Shown here one piece after another: positions 38,054-48,847 of a stretch of DNA of 64,000 bases (the stretch's first letter is position 1; every line of letters starts with the position of its first letter). Source of the DNA: Dromiciops gliroides (lineage: Eukaryota > Chordata > Mammalia > Microbiotheria > Microbiotheriidae); the NCBI RefSeq assembly GCF_019393635.1, contig NC_057866.1, positions 2,418,223 through 2,482,222 of the forward strand. Reading direction: 5' to 3'. The notes under the pieces are model-generated. The model was not told the origin of the DNA, ran no database searches, and worked only from the letters and a program-made list of their open reading frames with translations. Made by a program: the position numbers and the translations under genes.

Positions 38054-39515
38054 CTGAGAGCGGGAGGGGAAGGAGGAAGGAAGAGAGCAGAATTCACGTA
38101 AAGGGCGGGAAGAGCGACGCCGATGCGGAAGGCGGGTGATGGGCCCAGAGCAGAGACGAGCCAGGAGCAGCCTGAGCAGAGTCAGCAAGTCTTCCCGGGG
38201 AGGTGGTGAGCAGCCAGCCTTGGGAGCTACTGAGGACGGGGTAAGAAGGAGAGGGAGGGCTTGGACAGCAGTCGGGACTAAGGTTAGGCAGCAGAAGGAA
38301 CTTCCTAGCTTGTTCAGACTCTGCAATGGGAGGAGGTGCTGAACCTGCTGCTTCTAGGCGGACAGCAGCGCCGGAGCTAAGCCAGCAAGAGACCTAGCTG
38401 GGGCCTCAGCCTGGTCCCTTCTGCCAGGGGCCTCGCTAGTGCCCACATTGCCTTCCAAGCGCCGGCCAGCTCCCCAGGGCTCCACCCCCCCACACACACA
38501 CCAAGTAGTTGTGAGAACAAGCAGAGACCAGAGATGGGAATCATCAGGGACAAAGCTAGCCCTGCTCGGATGATAGGATCAGCCTAACGGGGGCTGCCCG
38601 GCCGCTCCCCCTCTGCTCACGGAAACACCTCTGAGCAGAGGGAGAAGCCCAGAGACAATGAACAAATGGGTTCATTCTTCCTCCCTGCCCATTAGTGGAC
38701 CGAGCTGGGAATCTGCCCACTCCCATTAGCCCATTCATTCCCCTCCTTCTGGGCTGGGGGTGAGGAAGGCCTGAGGAGGTTGGATTTCTCCCATCTGGCC
38801 GTGACCGATCATGTACCTTTGGGGCCCTCTCAGCCGCCCACCACCCACTGCTCACATCTAGCAGTTCGTTGTTCTCACAACCATCCCCAAAGGCAGGGCA
38901 GACGCTCCTGTCTCCATTTTGTAAAAGAGGAAAGTAAGGTTCAAAGGATGGGCATGGCTGGCCGAGGTCGCATCATGCATCCACGGGAGAGCCGGGAATA
39001 GGAGCTAGTGACCTCCTGGGCACGGTGTGGCCTTAGGCCACATGGAAATGCCACTGCCGATGGCACGGCGAAGCTGAAGGAACTGGCTGGTTCTGTGACG
39101 ACCAAACCCTTAGACAAAGCCAGAGAAAGGCAGGCAAGGACAGATTGGGGGGGGGGGACATGATGAAGAAAGGAGAGCCTCCCCAGGAGTCAGGGGGCCT
39201 CTTGCCTCCCAGGAGGGCTCTCTCTTCTGCACCACATTAGGCATGGACCCTGGTCAGGGGATGGGTCCTCCTCCCAAGAGCACGAGGAGGACGAGGGGTC
39301 CGAGGGCCGTTGGGAGAGGGGCGAGGACTGCGTGGGGCCTGAAGCGGAGCGCAGGAAGGGCGTGGAGAGCGGGGGACCTGAGGAGCCCGTGAGGGACGAG
39401 GGCTGCGTGGGGTGGGCGGGGCCTGTGAGGCCTGAGGAGCAGAGCTGGTAGGACCCTGTTCTCCCTCTCTTCTGGCCGTGCTTTTGACCACGGCCAGGGA
39501 TCTCCACGAACTTAC
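38054..39515 (-). other. IGF2 intron between coding exons 2 and 3
   Basis: Intron of 1,462 nt with GTAAGT donor and CTCTCAG acceptor. The donor-proximal part (39,260-39,430) is a G/C-rich degenerate minisatellite. On the transcribed strand units resembling CCCCACGCAGYCCTCGYCCC recur, so the exon 2 frame stays open to 39,237. Confidence 0.9.
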
Positions 39516-39676
39516 CGGGAGCACCATCATGGAGGCGGATAGGTCCCGCTCAGACTTGGCGGGGGTGGCACAGTAGGTCTCCAGCAGGGCCAAGTCACAA
39601 CTGCGGAAACAGCACTCTTCCACGATGCCGCGATTCAGGCGTCGGCTCACGCGGCTCAGGGGCCTGCCAGGAAGGC
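39516..39676 (-). CDS. IGF2: IGF2 coding exon 2: C, A and D domains, start of E peptide
   Basis: This exon has 161 nt, phase 1 to 0. The acceptor is TTTTTCCTTTAG|GC and the donor CCG|GTAAGT at 39,515-39,510. Joined to exon 1 it reads [26 protein letters not shown], then the A domain with cysteines CC...C...C (mature 50, 51, 55, 64) and the D domain ATPAKSE. Cleavage before the next Arg would end the mature hormone at 71 residues; the human form has 67. The four extra residues are Leu-Pro-Gly after Ser29 and one more in the C domain (LN where human has S). The AG used to skip Leu-Pro-Gly in human is absent: the codon is CCT rather than one ending in A, so no AG falls at that position. The E peptide begins [11 protein letters not shown]. 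Confidence 0.97.
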
Positions 39677-40682
39677 CTAAAGGAAAAAGAGCAGGCCCTT
39701 CAGCGCCGCTGGAGAGATGGGCTCATTCACAGGGTGAATGGGGGGACATTCACAGATGGGGAGACTGAGGCAGGGGAGCCCTCAAGAAACTGGAGCCCTG
39801 GCTGTCACCCACAATCTGGGACTCATCCCGCTTCGCTCCCTGCCATCTGCCACCTACTGTGTGCGGAGCCCTGGGCCGAGCGCTGTGGAGGCCGCCAGAG
39901 AGGAGAAGCCCTAACCCAGATGAAGGGTAAGAGATGAGCACAGAGGCAAAGGAAAGATGTGCCCAGCACGGTGCTTCTCCAGCTAAGCACAGCCCACTCC
40001 GTCAGGGTCTCACTTGCAGATAAAGCAGCCCCGAAGGAAGTCATTGGTTCTAGCTGCCTGATGTGGCCAGACCAGGTGGCATTATGCCCATTAAACAGAT
40101 GATCTGCAGTGACTTGCTCAGGACCCCCCAGAAGTCAAGTGCAGGAGGACAACTGGAAGTGAAGACCCCCAGACACCATAGCTTCTCATGAAGTTCAAAG
40201 GGTTCTGTAGTCCAGCCACTCCACTGAACAGAGGGGGAACCTGCGGCCCTGAGAGTGGAGGCATCTTTGAAACCCTGCGTCCAGACTCCTCACAGGGCAC
40301 AACAAGACACTGAGGCTCGGGGGAGCGCCTGCTCAGGGCCCCCAGGGTGACAAGGAGCAGAGCCCCACTGCTACAGCCCCCGGCCCCTGAGGACCGGGCT
40401 CTGACAGCATTTGGTGAGACCCCCGGAAGCTTCAGAAAATCTACAATGGGACCTGGCAGTCCTGGCTCCCCGGACAGCTCAGCTGTGACTTTGGACACCT
40501 CCACCACTGGAGTCCCAGAAAGCCATGGGAGGACAGTTCCCGGCTAGGCGGGGAGCTGTGCTGCCACTGCCACACAAGGGACTTCCTAGCTCTCTGGCCG
40601 CTCACCTGGTCCATTTCCCTGAGTGCTCTGGCCCTACTGACCGCCTGGGAGAGGCGCCTAATGGGGTGTTGCCAAAGAGGGC

Positions 40683-40758
40683 AAGGAAGAAGACGGGAGG
40701 GGAGGAGTGAGTCGCCTTAAACAATCCCCAATCCATCTCTCCCCCCATCCTCTCCCTC
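40683..40758 (-). ncRNA. MIR483: Intronic microRNA hairpin, miR-483 orthologue
   Basis: Positions 40,710-40,690 (minus strand) match the 21-nt human miR-483-3p with one substitution, at nucleotide 10. The seed CACUCCU is identical. The flank folds back: 40,756-40,731 pairs with 40,685-40,710. The lower 16 base pairs are continuous (G-U included), followed by one A-C mismatch and three more pairs, around a loop of about 20 nt (40,730-40,711). The 5p arm is purine-rich like human miR-483-5p but more diverged. It lies about 1 kb upstream of coding exon 2, in the same intron and orientation as human MIR483. It would be produced with IGF2 pre-mRNA or from its own promoter. Expression is not shown. 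Confidence 0.85.
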
Positions 40759-41396
40759 ACCCTCATCACTCCAGGGGCTAAGCTGGCAACAAGACTTCTC
40801 TCCCTAGATCTGATACTAGAGTAGATCCTGCCCTTCCCCGCCCTGCCCCCTTGTTCTGAAACTAAGGAAAGCGTGAATGTGGGAAGTGACCCTGAGGGAG
40901 GAGGAGGACTGAGGCCAGGCAGATGGGAGGGCATGGGAGGAAGGTCAGCAAGAGACAGAATGCCTTCACTACTAACACTGACCAGTGCCTGCCTTCTCAC
41001 CAGCAAGAGGGAGGGGAAGGAGGCAGGGATAGGGAAGAGCGGAGGCAGGCTGTGGAGCCCACGGGGGAAGCCTTGGACTCTTTACCCCACAATAGCGAGC
41101 CTGGCCCAGTGCTGTGCACACAGCAGGCGCTAAATCACTTGATCCAACCCCGCAGCCTTTATTAAGCGTCTACTGTGTGCAGAGCACTGTGCTAAGCACT
41201 GGGGGAGATGCTCAGAGAGTGACCAGACTGAGGTGTGGGATGCCCAGGGAGCCTGCAGGGAGGCGGGGGGGGGGGGGGCGGGGGATGGAGAGACGTGGAG
41301 TGGAAGGAGGGTGGGATGCAGCCCTGCCTGATGGAGGTCCCTTCTGGAGGAAGGCAGGCTCACTGGAACTCAGTCCTCTGCTGTTCACAGTTGCAC

Positions 41397-41427
41397 ACGC
41401 GCGCGCACGCACGCACGCACGCACGCA

Positions 41428-41485
<58 letters not shown>
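41397..41485. repeat. (GCAC)n(CA)n microsatellite
   Basis: Alternating CG/CA purine-pyrimidine sequence with potential to form Z-DNA, in the IGF2 intron. Confidence 0.95.
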
Positions 41486-41486
<1 letters not shown>

Positions 41487-42479
41487 CCAGACCTTAATCA
41501 AGCAAGGGGGGAGCAGCAGCAGCAGCAGACAAGGCCTTGAACATCAACAACCCTTCTCTCCTGCAAGAGCCTCAACAACAGAGACTGCCCTCTGGGATTC
41601 TTGCTCCTGCCTTTGCCGGCCTGAGCCCAAGCCCAGGAGTCTGGCTCTGCTCTCTTAATGCCCACCCCCCAAATCCCTGGCTCCTTTCACCCAGTATTAT
41701 TGTGTGCAGCCGCAGAGCCCAAGAATGTGCCCTGTCAGCACCAAGAGAGGGGAGCTCAATTCTTATCAGCTGTGGGGAAGGAGGAAACAGGGGCTGTTGT
41801 TTATAAAGAAGCCTGAGCCCTGCTTCCCCCCCCCTGCCCCCCCCTCCACTGCGACTTGTTGCCTCCTACCCATCTTGAAAGCACGGCAGCCAGGCTAGTT
41901 GTTCTAGGGCTTCCTCCCTACACACATGCACCGGGCTGGGCTCTGGAGAGGCTTGGCAAGGAGGGTCGTCAGCATGGGGGGTCCCTGTCCTTTGGGAGGG
42001 GTCCCTGCACGTTGTGGGAGCCAGGCCCTAACTCTGGGAGAGATGCTAAGTTGCCCAAGGTGTTCCCAGAGACCCAGTGGGATCCTATTCATCTGGGGAA
42101 TTGGGGGGGGAGGAACAGCAGAAAGTGATATGCCAGCTACCAATGCTGTCTCCCCTTTGGCCCATCAGAAATACTTCCAAGGTCTCGTAGGACAAGGAAA
42201 CTGAGTCTGGGGAAGGGAAAAGACTTGCCCCAAGTCCTACAGGCAAAAAGAGGCCAAGCCAGAAGGGGGTCCCTGGCCACTGCTCTGCCCATACTGCTCC
42301 TCTTCCTATTGCTAAGAGCTCACTTCCTGGTGCTTCAGAAGTCCCTCCATGCTCCATCTAAAGGCTGTGCCTTTGATGCACCTTAAACACCACCTCAACC
42401 CCATTTTACATGGGAGAAAATTCAAACCCAGGAAAGGAAAGGAACTTGCCCATGGTAAGAGAGGAGAAGAGACTAGAGG

Positions 42480-42772
42480 TGGGGGGCAGGGAGAGACAGA
42501 GAAAGAGAAGAGACACACAGACAGACAGAAAGAGTCAGAGACTGGGAGAGATAAAGAGGAGGAAGAGACACAGAGGGAGAGAGAGAGACTGGGAGAGACA
42601 GAAAGAGGAGTGAGACAGAAGGAGAGAGACTGGGAGAGAGAAAGAGGAAGAAGAGAAAGATATGGAAAGAGAGACAAAGAGTCAGGGGTTGGAAGAGATA
42701 AAGAAGAGGGAGGGAGGCACAGAGGGAGAGAGATACAGAAACTGGTAGAGAAAGAGAAGGGAGAGACGCAGA

Positions 42773-42831
<59 letters not shown>

Positions 42832-43665
42832 GGAAAAGAGAGAAAGAGGAGGGAGAGACAGAAGGATGGAAAAAGTGAAAGAGACAGAAACTGGGAGAGA
42901 CAAAGAAAGAGGAGACAGACACATAGAGGGAGAGACATGCAGAAACAGAGAGACGGAAACAGACTGAGTGTGCAGATTTCTCCGAAGGTCCAGCAGCATG
43001 AGCCCACTGCCCCTAACAGCCCAAGGAAGAGTGGGTGAAGACAGTCTAGCATCCGCCCAAAGGGGAACAATGCTAGAATCTGATTTTCCAGAACAGTCCG
43101 AGCAAGCAAAAAAAAAAAAAAAAAAGGAAGAGGGAAGAAGAGACAGACAGACAGAAACACCAGGTAGTGACCAAGACAAAGAGAGACTGAGAAGAGATAG
43201 TCTTCTTGGGAGTTATTTCCATAGGAGGTGAGACAGAAAGCTCAAAGAAACCCTTGGCACTAGGCAATGGGGAGGCAGAAAGGCAGAGATCAAGAAAAAC
43301 AGAGAGATATAGGCATAGACATAGATAAGAGGAGGCAGAGACACAGAGATAGGCGGACAAGGAAATGGAGACGGAAGGAGGAAAAGAAAGGCAGAGAGAG
43401 ATGGAGAGACCGAGACAGAGAGAGGTAGACAAAGAGAAGGGGACAGAAGCAAGTAGGGAGTGAGATGAGCCAGAGAAACAGATAAAGAGCCGGGGGGGGG
43501 GGGCAAGAGGAGGCAGAGAGACAGAGATGGGCAGAGAAAGAGATAGGGACAGGAGGGGGCACAGAGACGGCGGAAGAGGGACAAAGAGCGGGAGAGGGAG
43601 AGAGTGATAGGTGGCGAGAGATAGAGAAGGGCAGAGACAAGGAGAGAGGGAGCGCCCCTCCCAAG
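42480..43665. repeat. GA-rich polypurine tract in IGF2 intron
   Basis: About 1.2 kb dominated by GAGAGACAGAGA-type repeats with a pure (GA)n core at about 42,779-42,829. It is interrupted by about 250 bp of unique sequence (42,965-43,100 and 43,195-43,265). The transcribed strand is C/T-rich. Confidence 0.95.
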
Positions 43666-44544
43666 GCAAGGAACAAGACTAGCTTCGGTCCTGCTGCCCA
43701 GCCTTCCCCCTGGGCGTGTTCCCTCCCCAATCCTGCATCTCTATAGCGGCTCGGCAGGGGGCCAGGCTGGGGGCCAGGCGGGGTCCCGGCGGGCAGACAA
43801 GAAGGTGCCTCGGCTTCGAAGTCCCTCCCAGGGATTTTCTATTCCTGGGAGCAGCGGCTTAATGCCCGGGACGGTAGTCCGAGTCCGGCCCCTCATTTTT
43901 GAGAGAAAGCCTTTGAGGAAGTCCAGAGAAGGGCCAAGACTTGCCCAGTGACACAGTTAATGAACAACAGAGCCGGCTTCTCCTGCTGTGGCCAGCACTC
44001 GATTATCTGCTCCACTGTTCTTCCCTTCATCCTAACCTGAAGGTCTCAGAAAAACCGCCTGGCCGCAAACTCTCCCGGCACTAGCCAGGTGAGGTGCCCC
44101 CTTCCATTCAAATTCACTTGGAGAGCAGAGGTTAAATATCTAACAATAAGCCATCATTCCACACCAACCCGTCCCTCCGTCCTGCCGGTGGGGGGGGGGA
44201 TTCCCAGACCACTTTTTCATTTGGCTAACTTTCCCCTGGCTGAGGGCTAGGCAGCTCCGGAAGGGTGGGAGCCTGCAGGGCTCTGTGTGGGCGTCCCCCG
44301 ACCTGCAGAGTCTCCTCTCTTCCAAGAGCTGCAGCCCAGATCATTGGCAAACCGTTTGTACACATCTAAATACAATTCACATGTCATTTACAAAATCACT
44401 TACCTTGTCAGCAGACTCCTGCAGCCAGTTCCAAGTGGACAGACGGGAAAGTTAGCTACCTGAAGTCCTTCCATCCCATCAGATCACAGAGAGAGACCGT
44501 TCCCAGCAGTGGGTGGTCTTGCCCAGCCAAAAGCAGGGACATAT

Positions 44545-44547
<3 letters not shown>

Positions 44548-44590
<43 letters not shown>
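44548..44590. repeat. (TG)n microsatellite
   Basis: About 21 TG units, in the IGF2 intron. Confidence 0.97.
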
Positions 44591-44592
<2 letters not shown>

Positions 44593-44932
44593 TGTTTTTG
44601 ACTCAAAGTGGAAGCTCCCAGGAAGAAGACTGTTCTTTCTCCTCCTGCCTCCTACACCATGCCTAAGATAGGGCTTGGCAAACAATAGGTACTCACTAGA
44701 GAGCCTAGCTGAGGGGCTATGAAGCCAGCCCTTATCTCAGGGGAGACTCGGTCTTTCCCACCTATATCCAGCAATGAACCTACACGAATGGAGTATCCCT
44801 TGAACTGGAAAAACCTTGGGCCGAGTACCTGCCCATCTAATTCATCTTATTTTCTCCAGCCTAGCCCAGTTCCAGAGCACTCCACCAACCTGCCCTTGAC
44901 CGCACCCCACCCCTTCTGGGAGACCCACTTAC

Positions 44933-45089
44933 TGAAATAGAAGCCGCGGTCGCCACACACAAACTGGAGGGTGTCTACCAGCTCCCCACCACAAAGGGTC
45001 TCACTGGGGCGATAAGCAGCGGTGCAGCACGAGGCAAAGGCCAAAAAGGTGAGTGATAACAGCAGCATCTTCTTCATTGGGAAACCCAT
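44933..45089 (-). CDS. IGF2: IGF2 coding exon 1: signal peptide and B domain
   Basis: This 157-nt exon encodes the first 52 residues plus one base. It starts [16 protein letters not shown], a hydrophobic signal peptide of 24 residues ending CCTA, followed by the mature N-terminus AYRPSETLC. The B domain contains the conserved [20 protein letters not shown] with hormone cysteines 9 and 21. The acceptor is a strong pyrimidine tract ending CACAG immediately before the ATG, so this exon contributes no 5' UTR. The donor is TTTCA|GTAAGT at 44,932-44,927. Length and phase equal those of the human coding part. A second Met at residue 5 is also present, as in human (MGIPM). Without splicing the frame runs 28 more codons to a stop at 44,847, which is intron read-through. 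Confidence 0.97.
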
Positions 45090-45606
45090 CTGTGGAGAAA
45101 AAATCCCAGTCCAAGATTAGTTCACTTACACAAGCAAGACCGGAGTGCGTGTGTGCATCCGCCAAGGAACGATCCCAAGCTGGGGAGGGAGGAGAGTGTC
45201 TTCTCCATCCTTGAAGCCTGTTTCCTACAAGAGAGGATGGGGGAAGGGGTAGGGGGAGAAGAACCTACTTGCTGCCGTTAGGGATCTAAAGAGTTGTAGA
45301 GGGGAAGGGAAAATAAACTTGTCTGGATGGAAGAGTCAAAGAAGATAAATTAGGCTTGATGTTGGGGAAAAAAAAATCCCCTTCATCGGAGCTGCCTCAA
45401 AACAGAATGGGCTGCTTCAGTAAGTATTTGGTTGCCCATTGCTAGAGGTATTCAAGTGGAGACTAGATGCCCTCTTGTTGAGGGGAGGCTGCTCCGGCTG
45501 GGGCTGGACGGGAAGGATGCCTCAGAGGTCCCTTCTAGCTTGGAGGAAGTGAAGGAGCCTTCTGATCACGGCAGCTTGCACCCAGCTCTCCCTTCTCAGC
45601 ACTCAC

Positions 45607-45748
45607 AGCCTCTTGGCTTCGGGTCTGAGGCTTGCTTCCCCAGATGTACCGTGAGCTCTTCCAAGAGAGTGAGGCTGTCTTCGGTCTCTCCACCAGTGTC
45701 CAGCAGAAGTCTCCGAGGGTGACTGCTCCGCTCTCAGTGATCGCCGCG
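45607..45748 (-). other. IGF2: Probable short IGF2 leader exon (P4-like)
   Basis: The start is placed about 30 bp downstream of the TATA element. The best downstream donor is AGGCT|GTGAGT at 45,606-45,601, giving an exon of about 140 nt and a 517-nt intron before coding exon 1. Weaker donors lie closer to the promoter. I see no ATG in this leader, so translation would begin at the normal IGF2 ATG. Confidence 0.45.
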
Positions 45749-45770
45749 ACTGAGAGCTGATCTGTGCTCA

Positions 45771-45882
45771 CATATTTATGTAGCCCCCAGCCCCCAAAGC
45801 CCAACCCAGTTCATAACCACGCCCCTGCTTGTCCCTCCCTAGTCTCCTCCTACTTCTAGCTCCTCCCTTCAGCTCAGCCAAT
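45771..45882 (-). promoter_or_regulatory. P4-like IGF2 promoter
   Basis: On the minus strand an ATAAATA TATA element lies at 45,779-45,773. It is preceded by G-rich GGGGGCTGGGGGCTA, which may bind Sp1 or related factors, and by an inverted CCAAT (ATTGG) at 45,882-45,878, about 100 bp upstream. It sits 0.7 kb upstream of coding exon 1, as human P4 does. Confidence 0.6.
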
Positions 45883-46654
45883 GATATCAGGGTCCCTAAG
45901 AGGCGCCCTGGAACAATTCCCAGATGACATCACCATTACCTGGGTCCACAAGGAATTGCCAAAGTGGCACCACCCACTACAGCCCTAGCCCAGAAATCCA
46001 AGACTTCAGAAATCCAAGATCAGTATAACCCTGCCCCATCAGGGTCTGTGCTGCCTAACGGACCAGAACTAACAATTTGGACACTGGGGGCTCAGCCTAT
46101 AGGGGGCCCTTCCCTGTCCTGCCTGACTCCTGGGCAAAAAGCTCTCTCCTACCCAGAGATATCACATAGATTTCATGAACTCCTCCAGATGTTGGGGCTG
46201 TCTACAGGGATACCCCAAGAATAAAGGGGCTACCCCTTTCTCCCCCCCAACACTCGATCTAGCTGTTCTATACTCCAATTTTCCCGTGTCAAAGAGTGGC
46301 ATCCACAGGGGAGCTGAGGAAGTATTTTGTAAGGTTAGCAGGCAGCAGATCTGGACTTCAAACCCGGGTTTCCCAGGTCAGTCCAGAACACTTCTGAGAG
46401 CCCACACTTTCTGGGTGGGGAAATGTCTGGCAGCCCACCCCCAGAGAAGTCCCTAAAAGGCAGCCAGGCAAAAAGTCCTGAGTAAGCAAAGAGAATGCTC
46501 TGGTCTAAAGAAAACGTCAGGATCCCTGCTCTTTGGGGGCTCCCTCTCAAGGTTATCACGGCTGTCCCCAAGACTTTCCTCTTGCACTGACTCCCAAACC
46601 TCTTCTACAGGGTCCAGAATGAGCCAATATTCTTTCTAAGGGATCTGGGGCAAT

Positions 46655-46850
46655 GTGGTCTGCCTAGTGGAAAGGAACCCTGATATCTGAGTCTAGAGAC
46701 AGTGAATACCAGCTCTTCCACTTGAGTTATACAACCTTGGGCCTTACATGCTCATTTTTGAACCTCGGTTTCCTATCACGTCAAATGGGAGTAATTCTTC
46801 TTATTATCCACCTCCCTGGGTTGGTGTGAAACCAGAGCATGTGCAGTAAA
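46655..46850 (+). mobile_element. MIR-like SINE
   Basis: Diverged copy with CCAGCTCTTCCACTTGAGTT, CCTCGGTTTCCTATCACGTC and TTGGTGTGAAACCAGAGCAT segments. Confidence 0.65.
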
Positions 46851-47693
46851 TACCACAGAAGGAAGGGGGTGGGGTGGGGAAAGAAGGGCCTTCTCTCTGA
46901 GCACCTGCCACCCCCACACCCCACTCTGAGGGAAGGCTGCGCCCTCCCATACTGTCTGGCCTCCCTTCCAACCCTTCCTCAAGCTCTCCTCATGGGAAAA
47001 CCTGTCTTCAACTCCCGGGCACCTTAGGTGAGTGGGGAGTACCGGGCACCTCAGAGAACAGAGGCTGTTGCAAGACTTGGTCTCCAGCCTAGATGGGTTG
47101 GTTCATGAAGGGAATGAGGGGGGTGAAAACTACAAGGGAAACACAAGCCTGCCCAAATTTCTGCAGACACTTGGCCAGTCCCCGGGAAGGATTGGGCAAG
47201 TCAGTTTGAGTAACCTCACTTAACTCCTCCTTGCCCTTGGTTGTTCCCCATCCCTCCCTCCCCAACTTCTGAAATTCCTCAGGCAGCCCCACCAGAAACA
47301 GCTTGGCTACATCGAAGTTGCTGGTAAGTCAGAGGTGGTGGCCACGGGGGAGCCTGGCCTGGGACATTCCCCACACCCAGGGAAGGAGGAGGAGGTGACT
47401 GACTGGCAGCCTTGGGACAATGTCGAAAGATGAGGGGGAGTCTGGCACCCTCCGATGCCGACCACTGCTGGATAGAGTTTAAGCCCATGACTCCAGTGGA
47501 TAGGGAGGGAGTTGGAGGATGATGCTGGTGAGGGAATGAGGGAGGCGGGAGAGACAATTCTCTTTTGTCCTCTTTCCTCTACCGGGACTCACTATAAGCA
47601 GAAATACTTTATAAATGTTTGTAGAATTCACACTGATTCGATTGAATTCAATTCAAATATATTGCATTGTGTTGGATTGCATTGCATAAAGAA

Positions 47694-47860
47694 AGAAGGG
47701 AGAGAGTAGAGAAGGAAGGGGAGCAGAGAGAAGGAAGAGGGGGGATGGGGAGGAGAAAGGAGGGAGGAGAAAGGGGGAAAGGGGGAGGAGGGAGAGGGAG
47801 GGAAAGGGAGGAGGGAGGAGGGGCTGGAGGGGGTGGAGAGAAAAGGGATTGGAGGAGGGA
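47694..47860. repeat. GGA-rich polypurine tract
   Basis: About 165 nearly uninterrupted purines (GGAGGAGAAAGG-type). Confidence 0.9.
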
Positions 47861-48847
47861 AAATGTCCCCCTAAGTGCCCCCCCTTTCCAGAACTGCTTT
47901 CACCTGTGCCTGAGAGAGGTGGGGGGGGGTGGAGATTGTCCCAAAGAGCTTCCAGTCCCGCTGCTTTACTGATTCCCTCCTCCCTATTGCCCACCCCCAC
48001 ATCCCCAATTTTAGCAAATGTCACCCCACCCTCCTCCCTATATCCTTTATCTCAGTGAGTGCCAGGCTCCTCCCACCACTCACAGCCCCCTCCTCACATA
48101 CTTTCCATCAATCACTGCCAGCCCCCCCCCCCCATGATATGGGAGTAGGCCAAGAGAGTAAAGGGGGGCTTATTTTGCTCTAATGGGGCTGTTGAACAGC
48201 GAGGTGCCCCCCTTCCCTCTACTACCTTCTCCCTGCTGAGGCGAGTTTCAGGTAAATTCCTTCCTTCCCTTCCCATTGGATCTATTCCTTCTTTCATTTC
48301 TTTCTCTTCCTATTCCCCCCCCCCTTCTATTCTCTAATCCTCTCCCCTTCTATTTCTGTCCCACCCTATACCTTCTTATCCACTCCTTTTTTTATCTCTA
48401 TACTTGCCTCTCCTCTGCTCCCCCTTTCTCCCTGCCTCTTTCTCTGCCCCCCTCCCTTCAGGGCTAAGCTCGAAAGTCTCAGGTCAAGAGGGAAGCTTTC
48501 CAAAGCGCCCCTACCTTTGCGTCCTTGCTCCTCCCTCCCTGCACTAGAAGCCCACGGACTAGAGTTTGAGTGCCTCCTCTCAGACTGCCATCTCTCCTCC
48601 AACCCCCCAGGCACTGACCACGCCCCTTAGCTCTCTTGCAGACCCCAGAGCCCCCAAACCTCCCCAAGTTTTTCGGGGGGAGGGGTTCATACAAACTCAC
48701 TGTTCAATACCACCAAAGTCGAGCTTGGCCCCACCCTGCCCCGCCCCGCTAAGGGAGAGGTTTATACCAGCCCCAAGCCCCTCCCAGAAAGAACTTCTGC
48801 GAACTGGGGTCGCCCCCCCATCATCTTACTCATATTCTCCAAGAGCT

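Larger units (their letters stand above)
39677..44932 (-). other. IGF2 intron between coding exons 1 and 2
   Basis: Intron of 5,256 nt, GTAAGT to TTTAG. It contains the miR-483 hairpin, a (GCAC)n(CA)n microsatellite (41,397-41,485), the 1.2-kb GA-rich tract, a (TG)n (44,548-44,590), and an old SINE 3' end at about 41,155-41,215 (TTATTAAGCGTCTACTGTGT). Confidence 0.9.

Noticed and set aside
42312..43160. 282-codon minus-strand ORF rich in Ser/Leu/Cys/Phe, and the 229-codon Glu/Arg ORF opposite it
   Set aside because: Both are translations of the GA-rich tract within the IGF2 intron.
44847..44932. Extension of the exon 1 reading frame past the B domain
   Set aside because: It continues past a consensus GTAAGT donor that matches the human exon end, so it is intron sequence.
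48701..48766. Minus-strand TATAAAA-like box with a nearby GTGAGT donor
   Set aside because: The implied exon is about 35 nt and the GC boxes lie downstream of the TATA; too weak to call a promoter.
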